Part shown: positions 41,740 to 53,984 of the stretch, piece after piece
Layout: every line of letters begins with the position of its first letter
Position numbering within the stretch: position 1 is the first letter of the stretch
Notes under the pieces: model-generated
Told to the model about the DNA's origin: nothing
Databases searched by the model: none
Seen by the model: only the letters and a program-made list of their open reading frames with translations
Translations under genes and position numbers: made by a program
Source of the DNA: Pomphorhynchus laevis
Taxonomy: Eukaryota > Acanthocephala > Palaeacanthocephala > Echinorhynchida > Pomphorhynchidae
Reading direction: 5' to 3'
Length of the DNA: 64,000 nt
Assembly (NCBI GenBank): GCA_012934845.2
Contig: WNNJ02002852.1
Span: 62,001-126,000 of the forward strand

Positions 41740-43340
41740 TAAAAATTTGCCACTTAAGATTTAAATTTATTCTTTATATTATTGTGTTGATTTATATATT
41801 TTACTATTTTCTGCTTGATGTTATTTTTATAGTAACCTAGTTTAAAATATGCATCTATTAAATTATTTAAATGATTTTGAAGAAAGCCAATATCATTACA
41901 TATTGTTGCAATTCTTAAAATTTCATTATTTAATGTATTATATTTTATATTATATGGTATGCATGAATGTTCATGCAAAAATATGCTTCTTGTAAATTAT
42001 TTATTATCCATCCATAAAATATTTTATATTATAAAATACATGAAAGGGACTTATGTTGAAGAAGATGGTATGTATGAATACTCATGCAAAAATATGTCAT
42101 CTTTACGATATAAATTAAAAGTAGTTTTAATTGATGTTAATTTAATGTTCATATCTATATATACATTCTTTATCATTAATATTGGTTTTGTTAAGAATAA
42201 GTCTACCTGAATAAATTTGTTTGCTGATTGAATAAAAATTATTAGAATTAAATACACATATATCATCAATATATCGAAACATATATTTCATATATTTATA
42301 TAGTTTAGATTTAGTTTTTACACAGTTATGAAGAAATTCATATTCTATAATGCTTCAAAACAAGTCAGCTATAATTGGGCTACTATTACCACCCATTGGA
42401 ACACCTTTTACTTGTCTAAATATAGATGTCCCTACTTTTAAATAATTTTGATTTATCAAAATATTTAAGGATTCTATTAATTCAATTAATAGAATTCAGT
42501 TAAATACATATAATCATTGTATCGAAACATATTTCATATCTTTTATAGTTTAGATTTATTTTTACACAGTCATGAACAAATTCATTTTCTATGAAGCTTA
42601 AAAATAAGTCAGCTATAATTGGGCTACTATTACCTCCCATTAGAACACTTTTTATTTGCCTAAATATAGATGTCCCTACTTTTAATAATTTTGATTTATT
42701 AAAATTATTTTATAATTTAATTTATTAATTCAATTTTATCCATATATTTATATTTATTTGATGGTTTAATTTTTGTTAGATAGGCGTTATAATTATTATA
42801 ACATATATATGTATATCTTTTTCCGGATATAAGATTAATTAATTTTACTAACGCTTCTTTAATATCTACTAAATCTAGATTTGTATAAAGCGTACTAAAA
42901 TCGTATGTATTTATATTTTGAAAATTTATTCCTTTTGTCTGTTCTAAAAATTCTTTTGTAGAATTGAATACTGAAATAGTGTTTTATACCAGTATTAATT
43001 TCGATTACCTTGCAATATTTTTTAAAGTGTGGTTTAATTACTTTAAGTATTTTATTCATATAGACAGGAAGTGGTTTTAATGTACATTTAAACGCACTAC
43101 ATATGAACCTAGGTTTTATTGGATTTTTATGTAATTTTGGATTCCAATATAATATAGGTATAGTTTTATTATCTGATTCAACCTTTATACCCTTTTTATC
43201 CATTATAGAACAGTGACTTGTAATAATTGTTTCTAAACTCAACTCACTACGTTCATATGTTGGATTTACATTTAAATCATTAGAATTAACTTCTTTTATA
43301 ATAAAGCTTTTTTGCTTTATAAGCTTTCTTCTTTATAGAG
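41740..43340 (-). mobile_element. AT-rich PLE copies, minus strand, rearranged
   Basis: Minus-strand segments encode the thumb (41978-41754), part of the palm with overlapping duplicated pieces (42480-42000 and 42720-42490), and fingers with YWNPKLHKNPIKPRFI (43242-42895). The palm pieces appear twice, so this is a stack of truncated or internally duplicated copies. All are broken. Confidence 0.7.
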
Positions 43341-44134
43341 ACAAAGTTATTATTAGCTTTAACATGCGCTCAAAATAAAGAAATCTGAACCCAGCCTTTT
43401 CTGTCTTTGAGCCGTAGAAGAATCTTTTTCCTATTTTTTACATATCTAAAACGTATTTAACGGTTCGATTACTTGTGAAAATAAGGTAGATGTTTCATTG
43501 GAATTTAAAAAAATTTATAATGTTTGACTTCTGTATATTTTAAATCGGTATATGTCAAATAGTTTTCTTAGATTGCTGCTTAACAAATACCACAATTTGC
43601 ATTTCATTTATAATTTCGTAGTACCTGCATGTATATCTCTATCGATTTGCTTAGCAGATCGTCGTAAAATGAAAACTTATTTCTTTACCCTGTCTATTAG
43701 CTTTTAAAATCGGTGTACATTTAAAAGAAATAAAATAAAATATAATTTTTGAAATTTTAGAGCAGGATCAATAAAATACTATTTTATTTTTTAGTATTTT
43801 ATTATTTGATGTTTTGTTTCTGTTTATAATGATACTTACGAAATAAAAAATAAAAAACGTATTTCATTGATTATATTGCAAAATGCTGGATCAAAATCAT
43901 TTATTTTTAAAATATTATTTATTTAGAATCACTAAATAAATAATTTACTTATAAATAAGCAGGGAAATATCGTTGACTAAACAGAGCAACAAACGTCAGA
44001 TGCTGCTAGATGGTGTGATACCAGAATTGGCAGAATAAATATAGTAAATAAATCAACTATTTATTTACCAACAATTAGGTTATATTACCGGGAAAACAAA
44101 GTCCACAGGTCAATAATAACATGTCAGTAGAACA
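43341..44134. other. AT-rich spacer, nothing recognised
   Basis: No open reading frame or repeat of note was found. The base composition is close to that of the surrounding PLE DNA. Confidence 0.5.
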
Positions 44135-44500
44135 AATTAAATCAGCTAACTGAGTCTACGTATTGTTATATAATTATAAAATAAACAAAACATAATAATG
44201 CTAAATCAAAATTTAATAATTAAATAATAAAATTAAATAATTGTTTTTAGATTTTCTATAATTTAAATCAAGTTAAAATAAAAAATTGAAATTTAAAATA
44301 AACGTCATTTTTATGAATTGACTAATAAATAACAGACGTTGTATCAGAATAAGAATTAGAGGTCATCAGGAGGAACTGCTATGCTATCAGGTTTCGGCCC
44401 CTAACTCCTCTACCCAACATAGCAGCGGGGCCAAATACATGCTAATGATGTATTTCCTCTGAAATAACTATCTAGTATCTTATTCTAATGCAAAGTATAT
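44135..44500 (-). repeat. Terminal region of AT-rich PLE, minus copy
   Basis: The minus strand reads from the last coding-proximal sequence through the interleaved-stem box (44357-44432) to the end at about 44135. It is nearly identical to 16364-16628 and matches 40535-40890 in reverse. It follows the minus-strand coding piece that ends near 44510. Confidence 0.75.
44357..44432 (-). ncRNA. Interleaved-stem RNA box of AT-rich PLE, perfect copy
   Basis: On the minus strand, 5' to 3': GGCCCC (44432-44427), CTGCTATG (44425-44418), TAGAGG (44412-44407), GGGGCC (44401-44396), CATAGCAG (44383-44376), CCTCTA (44362-44357). Each of the first three is exactly complementary to the one three places later, so the stems interleave as in a pseudoknot. 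A third copy, with two changes, is at 44949-45024. Confidence 0.55.
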
Positions 44501-44720
44501 TATTTATTATCCATCCATAAAAATTTGCCACTTAAGAGTTTAAATTTATTCTTTATATTATTGTGTTGATTTATATATTTTACTATTTTCTGTTTGATGT
44601 TATTTTTATAGTAACCTAGTTTAAAATATGTATCTATTAAATTATTTAAATAATTTTGAAGAAAGCCAATATCATTACATATTGTTGTAATTCTTAAAAT
44701 TTCATATTATTATAATATTA
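44501..44720 (-). mobile_element. AT-rich PLE C-terminal fragment
   Basis: The minus strand encodes the last part of the thumb (to the stop near 44510) and is cut at about 44715. Beyond that, AT-rich DNA leads to the next PLE terminal box. Confidence 0.65.
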
Positions 44721-44819
44721 CATATTATTATATTAAGAGTTACATACTAAATATAATTATAAAATTGAAAAAATAAAATTTAAAAATTTGAATTATAAAT
44801 AATTAAGTATAAATAAAAT

Positions 44820-46960
44820 TTTAATATATAAATATATAAGATTTTGTATAACTTATATCAACTTAAAATTAAAAAATTGAAATTTAAAATAAAAGTCAAT
44901 TTTTACGAATTGACTAATAAATAACAGACTTTGTATCCGAATAAGGATTAGAAGTCATTAGTTGGAACTGCTATGCTATCAAGTTTCGGCCCCTATCTCC
45001 TCTACCCAACATAGTAGCGGGGCTAAGGACGTATTCCCTATGATTAAATTTGATTATCTAGTATTATATTCTAATACAAAGTATATTATTTATTATTCAT
45101 CCATCAAAATTTTCCGTTAATGATTTTAAATTTATTTTTAATATTATTGTGTTGATTTATATATTTTACTATTTTCTGCTTGATGTTATTTTTATAGTAA
45201 CCTAGTTTAAAATGTGCATCTATTAAATTATTTAAATGATTTTGAAGAAAGCCAATATCATTACATATTGATGCAAATCTTAAAATTTCATCATTTAATA
45301 TATTATATTTTATATTATATGGTATGCATGATTGCTCATGCAAAAATATGTTTCTTGTAAATTTAAATATGTCATCCTTAAGATATAAATTAATAGTAGT
45401 TTTAGTTAATGTTAATTTAATGTTCATGTCTAAATATACACCTTCTTTATCATAATATTGGTTTTGTTAAGAATAAGGCTTTCTGGATAAATGTGCTCAC
45501 TAATTGAATAAAAATTATTAGAATTAAATACACATATATCATCAATGTATCGAAACATATATATAATAGCTAAAGCCACCAATAATTTAAGCTAGATATC
45601 GGAAATGCATTTTTACAATGTCACAGAGGCAGCCGAAACTGCGTGTGATAGTTCATCTTACTGACGATGGCTGCCGGCTATCATATGACCGTCTAAGAGT
45701 GACGAGAGTTTGCAGGCTGAATAATATGCTCGATTCAAACACCTACCCAAAGATACAGAAATAATTGCTATTCGCAATCTCGAGCAATACCGATTCAAAC
45801 TCTTAAGATTAAACATATTATATATGGGCTACTATTATCTCCCATTGGAACATCTTTTATTTGTCTAAATATAAATGCTTCTATCTTAAATAATTTTGAT
45901 TTATTAAAATATTTAAAGATTCTAATAATTCAATTTTATCCACATATCTATATTTACTTGAATCATTATAATTGACTTCTTTCATCAGTTTTTTATCTGA
46001 TTCAACCTTTATACCTTTTTTACATTGGTTTGTAATAATTGTTTCAAAACTCAACTCATTACGTTCATATGTTGGATTTACATTTAAATCATTAGAATTA
46101 ACCTCTTTCATTAATATATCATAATAAAGCTTTTTGTATATGAAGACAAAGTTATTATTAGCTTTATCAATAGTTGTTATTATATAGTTATCCTTTAATT
46201 TAGTAAGTTCTTTATACATATCTTTATTAATTTGATCTTTCCTTTTATAATTGTTTGTTATTTTCATTTTATTTTTAATTTTATCAAATATATAATCTTT
46301 CCAAATTTTTATCTTAGATATATTCGAGCTTTCACTATTAATCAGCTTACTAAAGTAATCATTTAAGTTATTATATAACGAACTGTAATATTTTATTTTT
46401 GTCGTTGTTGTTATTTAATCTATATTTATACCCTTTTGATAGCAGCTTTCTTAATTCACAATTTTCAATTAATTCTAGATTATGGGTACACATATGTTCA
46501 TTTATTTTATCAAAACTAAGACTTTTACAATTGCATTCTGTTTCCATTATGTTTCTAATATTATCGTTACATATTGATTTTAATTCTTTATTATAATTAC
46601 AAATTTTTCGTCCTAATGGTGGTAGGAGTTTATACCTTATTTTAGGAATATATTTACTTAAATCTGACTCTATTATTTCTTTACTTTTAGAATTATTTAA
46701 AAGTCCGGCTATATTTATGTTATCTATACATTTATTAATGAAGTTTATGGTTGATGTATATTTTCTATTGTTATTATTAACATTTATTGTACGATTATAG
46801 TATTTTGTATTACAATAACTGTCTATTATACAACTTAGAATAGCATAGTCGTTAATTAATTTTTGATTTATTGAACATATGATATCTTTAGAAAAACTTC
46901 TTATATTTACATAAAGATCTTTCAGGTTATTATCTCCTAAAAGTTGTTTATCTTTAATGT
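44820..46960 (-). mobile_element. AT-rich PLE, minus copy with internal deletion
   Basis: From high to low coordinates: N-terminal domain (about 46960-46400, including the CNCK region), fingers-side linker (46267-45881), a short palm piece, unrelated sequence about 45560-45830, then thumb (45427-45104) and terminal box (45070-44820). The fingers and first palm motif are missing. The N-terminal part begins about 46960, where a second copy joins it. Confidence 0.7.
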
Positions 46961-47242
46961 AAGAATACCCTTTTCATAGCATTTTTCCTTTATTCATTGT
47001 TTTCAATTAATTCTAGATTATGAGAGCATATGTGTTCATTTATTAAATCAAAATTTAGACTTTAACAAAATTGCATTCTGTTTCATTATGTATCTGATAT
47101 TATCGTTACATATTGATTTCAATTCTTTAAAAATTAAAAAAAATTTTGTCATAATGGCGGTATCAACTTATACCTTATTTTAGGAATATAAGTAATTAAA
47201 TCTGATCCTACTATTTCTTTACTTTCAGAATTATATAAACAA

Positions 47243-47765
47243 TTCAATATTTTAAATGCGTTTATAAATGGGTAATCATGACGAAGATCAGATTGATAAT
47301 ATTCTGCAATCCCATGGGCGACCTCCATAAGACAGGCCGCGTTGCCTACTTGCACCGCATAGCTCAATCTCTGTGAGAGAAATCTCGCTGCTCTCCGGTC
47401 GCCTGTAGCGGCAATTAGCTACTTCCCTTCCCATAGGTGCAGCCGGACGTAATCGGTCCGGCTGCGCCTATGGCCTCGATCGCCAATGGGACAAAAGTGT
47501 ATTGGAACGCATCGATGCCTTGTATTTGTCAAGCTTTCGATTCTTGGCCATTCTCGCCATTGAGAATGTCCAAGTCTGTTCAACGCGGTCTGGCGCACAG
47601 ACCGCGTTGAACAAATTACTAGCCGCAAGTGTATTGGGACAGGTAAAGTCCCATACAAGTAGGCGTCCCCTTTTCCAAAGGACCAATCAAGCGCCATCCG
47701 GTCTTTTCCCGTCATCTCTACACAGTCCAACTGGTTCTAGGCGGGACGGGACAACGGCCGCCATT
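47243..47765. mobile_element. GC-richer insert with two long hairpins
   Basis: The PLE text breaks at about 47242 and resumes at 47766. The inserted block is far richer in GC. It contains an 18-pair stem with one G-T (47431-47473) and a perfect 15-pair stem GTTCAACGCGGTCTG with its complement around GCGCA (47578-47612). Words GTCCCAATACACTT and TTCCAATACACTT recur. TAAA is found at both edges, a weak candidate target duplication. I do not recognise the family; a SINE, foldback or non-autonomous DNA element are all possible. Confidence 0.55.
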
Positions 47766-47818
47766 TAAAAGTATACCTATATTTATGTTATCTATGAATT
47801 TATTAAAGAATTTTATGG

Positions 47819-48298
47819 TCAGTGTATATTTTTATTGTTATTATTAACATTTATTGTCCGATTATAGTATTTTATATTACAAGAACTGGCTATTATACAA
47901 CTTGACCAATCATACTCGTTAATTAATCTTTGATTTATTAAACATATGATATCTTTAGAAAATCTTCTTATATTTACATAATGATCTTTCAGCTTATTAT
48001 CACTTAAAAGTTGTTTTAATATTTCTAATTGTTCATTTATATACATATCTTTTTTAATATTTTTAACTCTATTTTTCCTATTCCTTTTATCACCATGACT
48101 TCTTGGTTTGCGTTTAAACGGATTATTATAATATAGTTGTTTATTATGTACTATACTACTTCTGCCAATTCTATAAAATCTAAAATCTATAAAATCTACA
48201 AAATCTAAAATGCGATTAAAAAATCTAAAATCTAAAAAACGATCCAGAGTCAATTTTTTTAATACGCTCTGAATACTTCGCATTTTTGTGATTCTCAT
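47819..48298 (-). pseudogene. PLE N-terminal coding region
   Basis: This 159-codon frame is the start of the AT-rich PLE protein. It has a basic stretch (KRKPRSHGDKRNRKNRVKN) and a region rich in Asn/Ile (VNIRRFSKDIICLINQRLI). It lies 5' of the RT. No GIY-YIG domain is visible, although permuted PLEs carry one at this end. It may be a complete N-terminus because the terminal repeat directly precedes it. Confidence 0.55.
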
Positions 48299-48559
48299 TG
48301 TATTGAAAAGGATTAAATAAGCTAACTGAGTCTACGTATTTTATATTGCAAATTAAAAATAATGCAAAATAAAAGTTAAATAGTTAAATAATAAAAAATT
48401 AATTAATACTAAATAATTGTTATTTTTGTATAATTTATATCAAGATGAATTATAAAATGAAATTAAAAATAAAAATCAATTTTTATGAATTGACTAATAG
48501 ATAACAAACTATGCATCAGAATAATGAAGCGACGACTTCATTTGAAATAATATCAATAT

Positions 48560-49340
48560 TTGATAGTCCACCGCCAGTCCACAACAGGCAATAAGAAATT
48601 TAGCAGGTTTATAAAGTTAGCCGTAAACTTAACCTATCGATCTCTTTCAAAGATTTTTGCGCTAACACCGGGCACTCAAATACGTGGAATAAAGACTTAC
48701 ATCTATCACCACAGAGAAAACACACACACGAAACTCCACGTTTATGGACAGGTATGCGAGTGCGACAAAACTTGTCGTGATATCCGTGCAAAGTAACCCT
48801 CCAAACAATGAGGCGTTTAGAAGCACACGGAGACTACCAATACATTAATTCCACGGTAAGAGTTAGTATCACTTATATCCCCTTTATCCTTATAAAGGAT
48901 TTTTATTACAGCTTGCTTGAATAAATGAGGACACAATTGAAAAAATGTAGCCAATAACTCGATAATAAATAAAAGGAATCTTTAATTTATTCAACACACA
49001 GTTGGTCAGGAACGCCCCCTTATTATTAGACATAGAAAAGAGAGCAAGTTCCAATTCGAGCAATGAAAATGGAGCATTTAGTTGGTCATTGTCATTGCCC
49101 AAGCATGGCAATTAATCAGCGCATTATTATTACGACACATTGGGCGGTCTTGTGAATTAACGAGAATATCGTTAAAGTGCTTAAACCAACGGTTCATCGG
49201 GATGCCGGAGGTACTAACATTGTTTTTTTTCGTTGCAGTTTCCAGGGCCATCGTTCTGCTTGTCGCAAGCGTTTGTATTTTTCCTTTAATTATTGATTCG
49301 CGAAATTTTGATAATATCGTACAATACACAGGCCGTAAGA
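48560..49340 (-). mobile_element. LINE fragment with C-terminal zinc knuckle
   Basis: Minus-strand pieces give an RT N-terminal linker (IPMNRWFKHFNDIL, then APFSLLELELALFSMSNNKG) at 49329-48890. A C-terminal knuckle CVCFLCGDRCKSLFHVFEC follows at 48791-48609. Both are typical of R1/Jockey-type ORF2 ends; the RT core between them is deleted. It is inactive. Confidence 0.55.
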
Positions 49341-49475
49341 AAATAATTAACGAGAATATCGTTAAAGAATAACTCTTATTATTTTTGTGAAATCAAATTA
49401 AAAATTAATTTTATAATCAAATTAATAATTAATAATAATTTAATTTTGTATTGGAATATGTCATTGTTTAATCAA

Positions 49476-50135
49476 TCATTTATCTTCAAAAATTCGAAGT
49501 GGCTTCACACGCAATTCTTTTGTTGGCTCGGCATCACATTTACCTGAAGGCAACACCTTTTTCAGCTGTACAATAATTACATAGCGAACATGTCTTACAA
49601 CTAATATTTCGGAACCATCTTCAAGCGGGATTTGTAAAACATTAAATGTACGGCCAAGTAAAGTTTTTGCAATTCCAGTAATACCGACCATGTAAAGACG
49701 TACATTACGAACAATTTCCGATGCCTTATCAGTTGTTAATCCAAATTGATAAATAGGACTTCCTTTTCGAGAACATGCTAAAATCCAAAGTACCTTCCTT
49801 AAGCGATACAAATTGTAAATAAGTGCTTCGCCATCTCCATCATCATCAGTATTACCAACGTCGTCGGTAATTTCATTTAGTAATTTATCACCTTCGAAGT
49901 AAAATGAAGATATACTTCCAAGATTATCGTCGTGATCTTCTATAAGCGATGTAGATTTTTTCACATCCACATCAGCATTTTGTTCTTCTCGAATCAGTCT
50001 GGATTTTCGCTGATCGTCATTACCAGTGATTCCATTGTCTGCCAATACTTGCTCATTTGTATTTAAACTTATTAGTTTACTGTGCCTACTTATGCTTTTG
50101 GTACTATCAATTTTTACTAATGCAGGCTTACTCAT
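49476..50135 (-). CDS. Hypothetical protein, 219 residues, unrecognised
   Basis: This is an uninterrupted minus-strand ORF starting at the first Met. The N-terminal half is polar and acidic (DDQRKSRLIREEQNADVDVKK, DDVGNTDDDGDGEA). The C-terminal half looks folded, with LIYNLYRLRKVLWILACS, GLTTDKASEIVRNVRLY and ILVVRHVRYVIIVQLKKVL. One segment (LWILACSRKG) is hydrophobic but short for a membrane helix. No family was recognised. Balanced codon use and lack of repeats set it apart from the PLE DNA around it, so it is probably a host gene or a single-exon copy of one. AT-rich DNA lies on both sides. Confidence 0.6.
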   Translation of the reverse strand: MSKPALVKIDSTKSISRHSKLISLNTNEQVLADNGITGNDDQRKSRLIREEQNADVDVKKSTSLIEDHDDNLGSISSFYFEGDKLLNEITDDVGNTDDDGDGEALIYNLYRLRKVLWILACSRKGSPIYQFGLTTDKASEIVRNVRLYMVGITGIAKTLLGRTFNVLQIPLEDGSEILVVRHVRYVIIVQLKKVLPSGKCDAEPTKELRVKPLRIFEDK

Positions 50136-50500
50136 ACTTTTAAATTATTGATCAATTCATTCATTAAACATTTAGATTCTAAGCTGTTCGAAATATGTTG
50201 CTATTGGTAACAAAAATTTAATATTTGGAAATACAAAGTAGAATAGAAATCATGTATTTAAATAATTTTTAGTGTCTGCTGATGATTGTCGGCTAAAAAT
50301 CAATTTTAATATCAATTCAGCGAACTCATTTATCCAGGAAGCCTCATTTTTAATTTTTTTATAAGTTATTATTATATGTACCATTCTAATGGCACGCATC
50401 CCCAGCATTTGAAAATCAAGAGTAAAATATATATTTAAATTATTTCCGCAGTGCTGCTTCCATCTCTTCGTAACGATATTGTCACACATTTTCATCTGGG
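50136..50500. other. Spacer with a small unsupported ORF
   Basis: An 81-codon minus-strand frame (50495-50250) resembles nothing known and is probably chance. The stretch is AT-rich. Confidence 0.4.
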
Positions 50501-51610
50501 TGCACGGATACAGTATGATTGGGCTCGTGCAAGGGCGATGCTCAAACTTGATCGTATTCCGGCCATTACTTCATAACTTCTTTTGTGTTTAAGAGAAATC
50601 TTTTTCGCCATTGTCTTCAGAAGTATGGAGGTAGTAGGTGCGATTGCTCCGTTAGTTGCGAATATAACTGGGCAGAACGACGCATACTCGATATCAGTGA
50701 TCCTTTTCTCGTATTTAACCTTATTTCTTTGCTCGTGATATTCGAATGTTGATTACACGGACTTTGCGTGGTAGGAGGGAGCTTGATTATTGAAAATAGT
50801 GACGTCTATAAACGTCCGCTCTAATCTACCAGCAAAAAGACCGCTGCATACTATGTCTGGACATGCTTGTAATAGTCGTGTCGTTGTAGTTCTCTGAAAG
50901 TGTATGTTGTATTCGACTTGCTGTAGTTCAGGCTCGACCGCTACACCACTGCAAATATCGTTGAGCGTAGTTGCGAGTATATCCCGTATTTCATTATGTC
51001 GTATTGTCGGTAACGCACCCTTTCTGCACGACAAAGCATGTGACAGACTCATGACATCACGCATTGACATTTGTCGGACATATTGCGGGGTGCCCAATTA
51101 TACTGCGCAGCCAAAGCATCATGGAATTCTCGTGTGGATAAGTGTAGTCCTAGTTTTGTGATAGGACGTGTGTTCGACCATCTAGGAGCACCGAGTGCGG
51201 ACGCGTATTCGATTGACAAGGCGACCTGATCTGAAACGTGTAAAGTGATTTGTTTTTTCGATGAACGCTTTTCTTTCATTTGCATCAGGTATAGCTCTCA
51301 AAACATTAGTTTGTGCTAACTGCACTATTTCGGGACCACCAGAATCGTCGTACGCTTGCTACAGCAGTTTCACGCTTTCAAATTGGGTAAGTGCCTCGAT
51401 TTGAAGATCTCGAAAGCCCAAACCCCCTAGTTTTGCCGGCAATGCGAATATCGAACGATCAGTAGATGTCGGTTCGTGTCCCGTAACTTTAGTGGAAAAT
51501 TCGCTGAAAATGAGGTCAGTCATGGGCACAAACCAGGCCGGGTCACACAGTGTCGTGCGACAGATGTGTGTCCATTTTGCTTGAACAGCATGTACGAAGG
51601 CTACATAGAT
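50501..51610 (-). mobile_element. RLE-bearing non-LTR retrotransposon, C-terminal part
   Basis: The minus strand encodes, in order, the post-RT connector (FALPAKLGGLGFRDLQIEAL near 51450), APRWSNTRPITKLGLHL (about 51200), a zinc-knuckle region (CQC, HALSC), RHNEIRDILA, ACPDIVCSGL, then FIDVTIFN, and the end IEYASFCPVIFATNGA, then SLSIALARAQS. The PD and D of the endonuclease are both kept, unlike the chimera at 36995. Two frame changes and a stop near 51357 disable it. RT core is missing. It belongs to a different branch from the chimera's RLE. Confidence 0.75.
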
Positions 51611-51654
51611 AGCATTAGTGTAAGTTTAGCTCTGAGATAGACATCAAATTTGAA

Positions 51655-52430
51655 ATGAGCTCTTTCCAAACATCATTTTTAATAAAACCAATATTAATGA
51701 TAAAGAATGGATATATCTAGATATTAACAATAAATTAGCATCAATTAAAACTACTTTTAATTTATATCGTAAAGATGACGTATTTAAATTTACAAGAAAC
51801 ATATTTTTGCATGAGCATTTATGCATACCATATAATATAAAATATAATACATTAAATAATTGAAATTTTAAGAATTGCAACAATATGTAATGATATTGGC
51901 TTTCTTCAAAATTATTTAAATAATTTAATAGATACATATTTTAAACTAGGTTACTATAAAAATAACATCAAGCAGAAAATAGTAAAATATATAAATCAAC
52001 ACAATAATATAAAGAGTAAACTTAATATCTTAAGTGACAAATTTTTATGGATGGATAATAAATAATATACTTTGTATTAGAATTAAGCATAATTAGAATA
52101 ATTAAGCCGAAATAATTATTGTGCCATATCACAATAGTCTTGTAATGTTTTGAAATGGTTAATAATCCATTAATGGTTAATGGTTGACATTGGCATAATG
52201 TTGTGGTAAATATCGCAGTTAGATACCAGATGGCATGATCATTCATGCATACCATATAATATAAAATATAATACATTAAATATTGAAATTTTAAGAATTG
52301 AAGTTATTTGTAACGATATTGTATTTCTTCAAAATCATTAAAATAATTTAATAAATACATATTTAAAACTAGGTTACTATAAAAAATATCATCAAACAGA
52401 ACACAGTAAAATAAATAAATAAACAATATA
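51655..52430 (+). mobile_element. AT-rich PLE C-terminal fragments, plus strand
   Basis: Two pieces encode the PLE thumb (about 51655-52075, with the final SDKFLWMDNK, and about 52225-52430). They are separated by 150 bp of unrelated sequence. Both are frameshifted. Confidence 0.65.
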
Positions 52431-52639
52431 AACAATATATATTAATTTATAAATATTATTTCTAATTATTTATTCTTTAATTATTAAAATTTTAGTCATC
52501 ATTATTTTAAATTAAAATTCTTCTTAATTTAAATTTTAACTTGAGATTATTTAATAAAAATAATTTTAAATAATTAATTTATTAAGGTAAATAAAATTTA
52601 CCTTAATATATTTCCTCAAGAAGCGTATATGCCCATGTC
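52431..52639. other. AT-rich spacer
   Basis: No feature recognised; extreme AT content (long T/A runs). Confidence 0.5.
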
Positions 52640-53984
52640 TAAAGGGAGCGGATACATTAGATGTTCTCCGACTGCAATCCAAATGCAACAATATCCTACA
52701 AACTGCAAGCATTAGACTGACATGCACGCTACGCGACTTCTACGGCAAAATATATAATGGTGGACTCTCTGAGCAAAGTGACAAAGTTTTGTATGATCGA
52801 CTTATCCGGCGAAAATGTGTTAAACTTTCGAATCTATCCAAACGATATGTTCATCCTGGTGAACTCTGTTCCATCGAACACTATCCGAATCGTCGCTTTT
52901 TTTAAAGCCGCTTAAGACAACCTATTAGAAGCGAAAAAACTAAGCTCGATCATGATGAGTTTATTGCCAATCGCACAGATATAGAACTCTCCGACGACAC
53001 GAAATATGTGCTTACATACGGTTTAACTTTTGCACGTGGTGAAATAGAATTTGGAAGACTTGATTTTATCAATTCTTTGAAACGAACAAGTATACAATGT
53101 TTCAGTCATATAAAAGAAGATTCAGCGAGGAATACAGCTACGAACGCAATGGTAAATATGGCTCAATAAAACTAAATGATAAATACGAAAAAAAACTATC
53201 AATAAATCAACAAAAAGCGTTAGCTGAACTGCGAAAAAGAGATGATATTGTTATCAAAGCAGCAAACAAAGGTGGCAAAATCGTATTGTGGGACCGCAAC
53301 GAATACATAGCAGAAGCACATCGACATCTTAACTCAAACGTATATGAGGCGACAACAACAGAATCATTGCTTCATGGATCTCAACAAATCTCTGCATTTG
53401 TGTCCAAATATGTTCAAAAGGGTATGTTCGATACCTCAGTCGGTCGGAAAATGATTTCTGGAATAAACCAGGCTGGGAAATTCTATATGCTGATAAAAAT
53501 TTACAAAGACAATATACCATGCCTCGGTCGTCCGATTGTAAGTTGCATTGGCACGCCAACTGAACAACTATCTAGGTATATTCATTCACTACTTAAGCCA
53601 TTACTAAGAGATGTTCCGGCTCATATTGAGAGTACCGACGACTTCTTGAAAATATTTGAACAAATAAAGCAAACAATCTAACCTGATGCTATCATCTGCA
53701 CACTCTACGTGGAGTCTTTGTACACGAATATTCCCACAGACGCAGGCATTGAAGCAGTAAAGGACGCAATACGAAAGTGGGATATTGGTATGGTGTAAAT
53801 GGTGAGTGAAGGATTGAAATTGGTCCTACAAAATAACGTGGTACAATTCATGGATCAGCTATATCTACAGGGTTTGGGCACAACCATGGGGACGCCATTA
53901 ACACCGAGTTATGATGTCCTTTTCATGAATTCATATGAACAGTGCAAACTAAAAACAGCATCGGTTAAGCCACACACCTGGATA

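Larger units (their letters stand above)
46961..48540 (-). mobile_element. AT-rich PLE 5' part, interrupted by a 520-bp insert
   Basis: The minus strand starts with the family terminal sequence (about 48540-48305), then an ORF start (48298) and the N-terminal domain to 47819. It resumes at about 47240 (IPKIRYKLIPPL) and ends near 46985, where the next copy begins. This is the only copy showing the 5' end of the coding region next to a terminal repeat. Confidence 0.7.

Noticed and set aside
50250-50495. 81-codon minus-strand frame
   Set aside because: No family resemblance, AT-driven composition and no supporting context.
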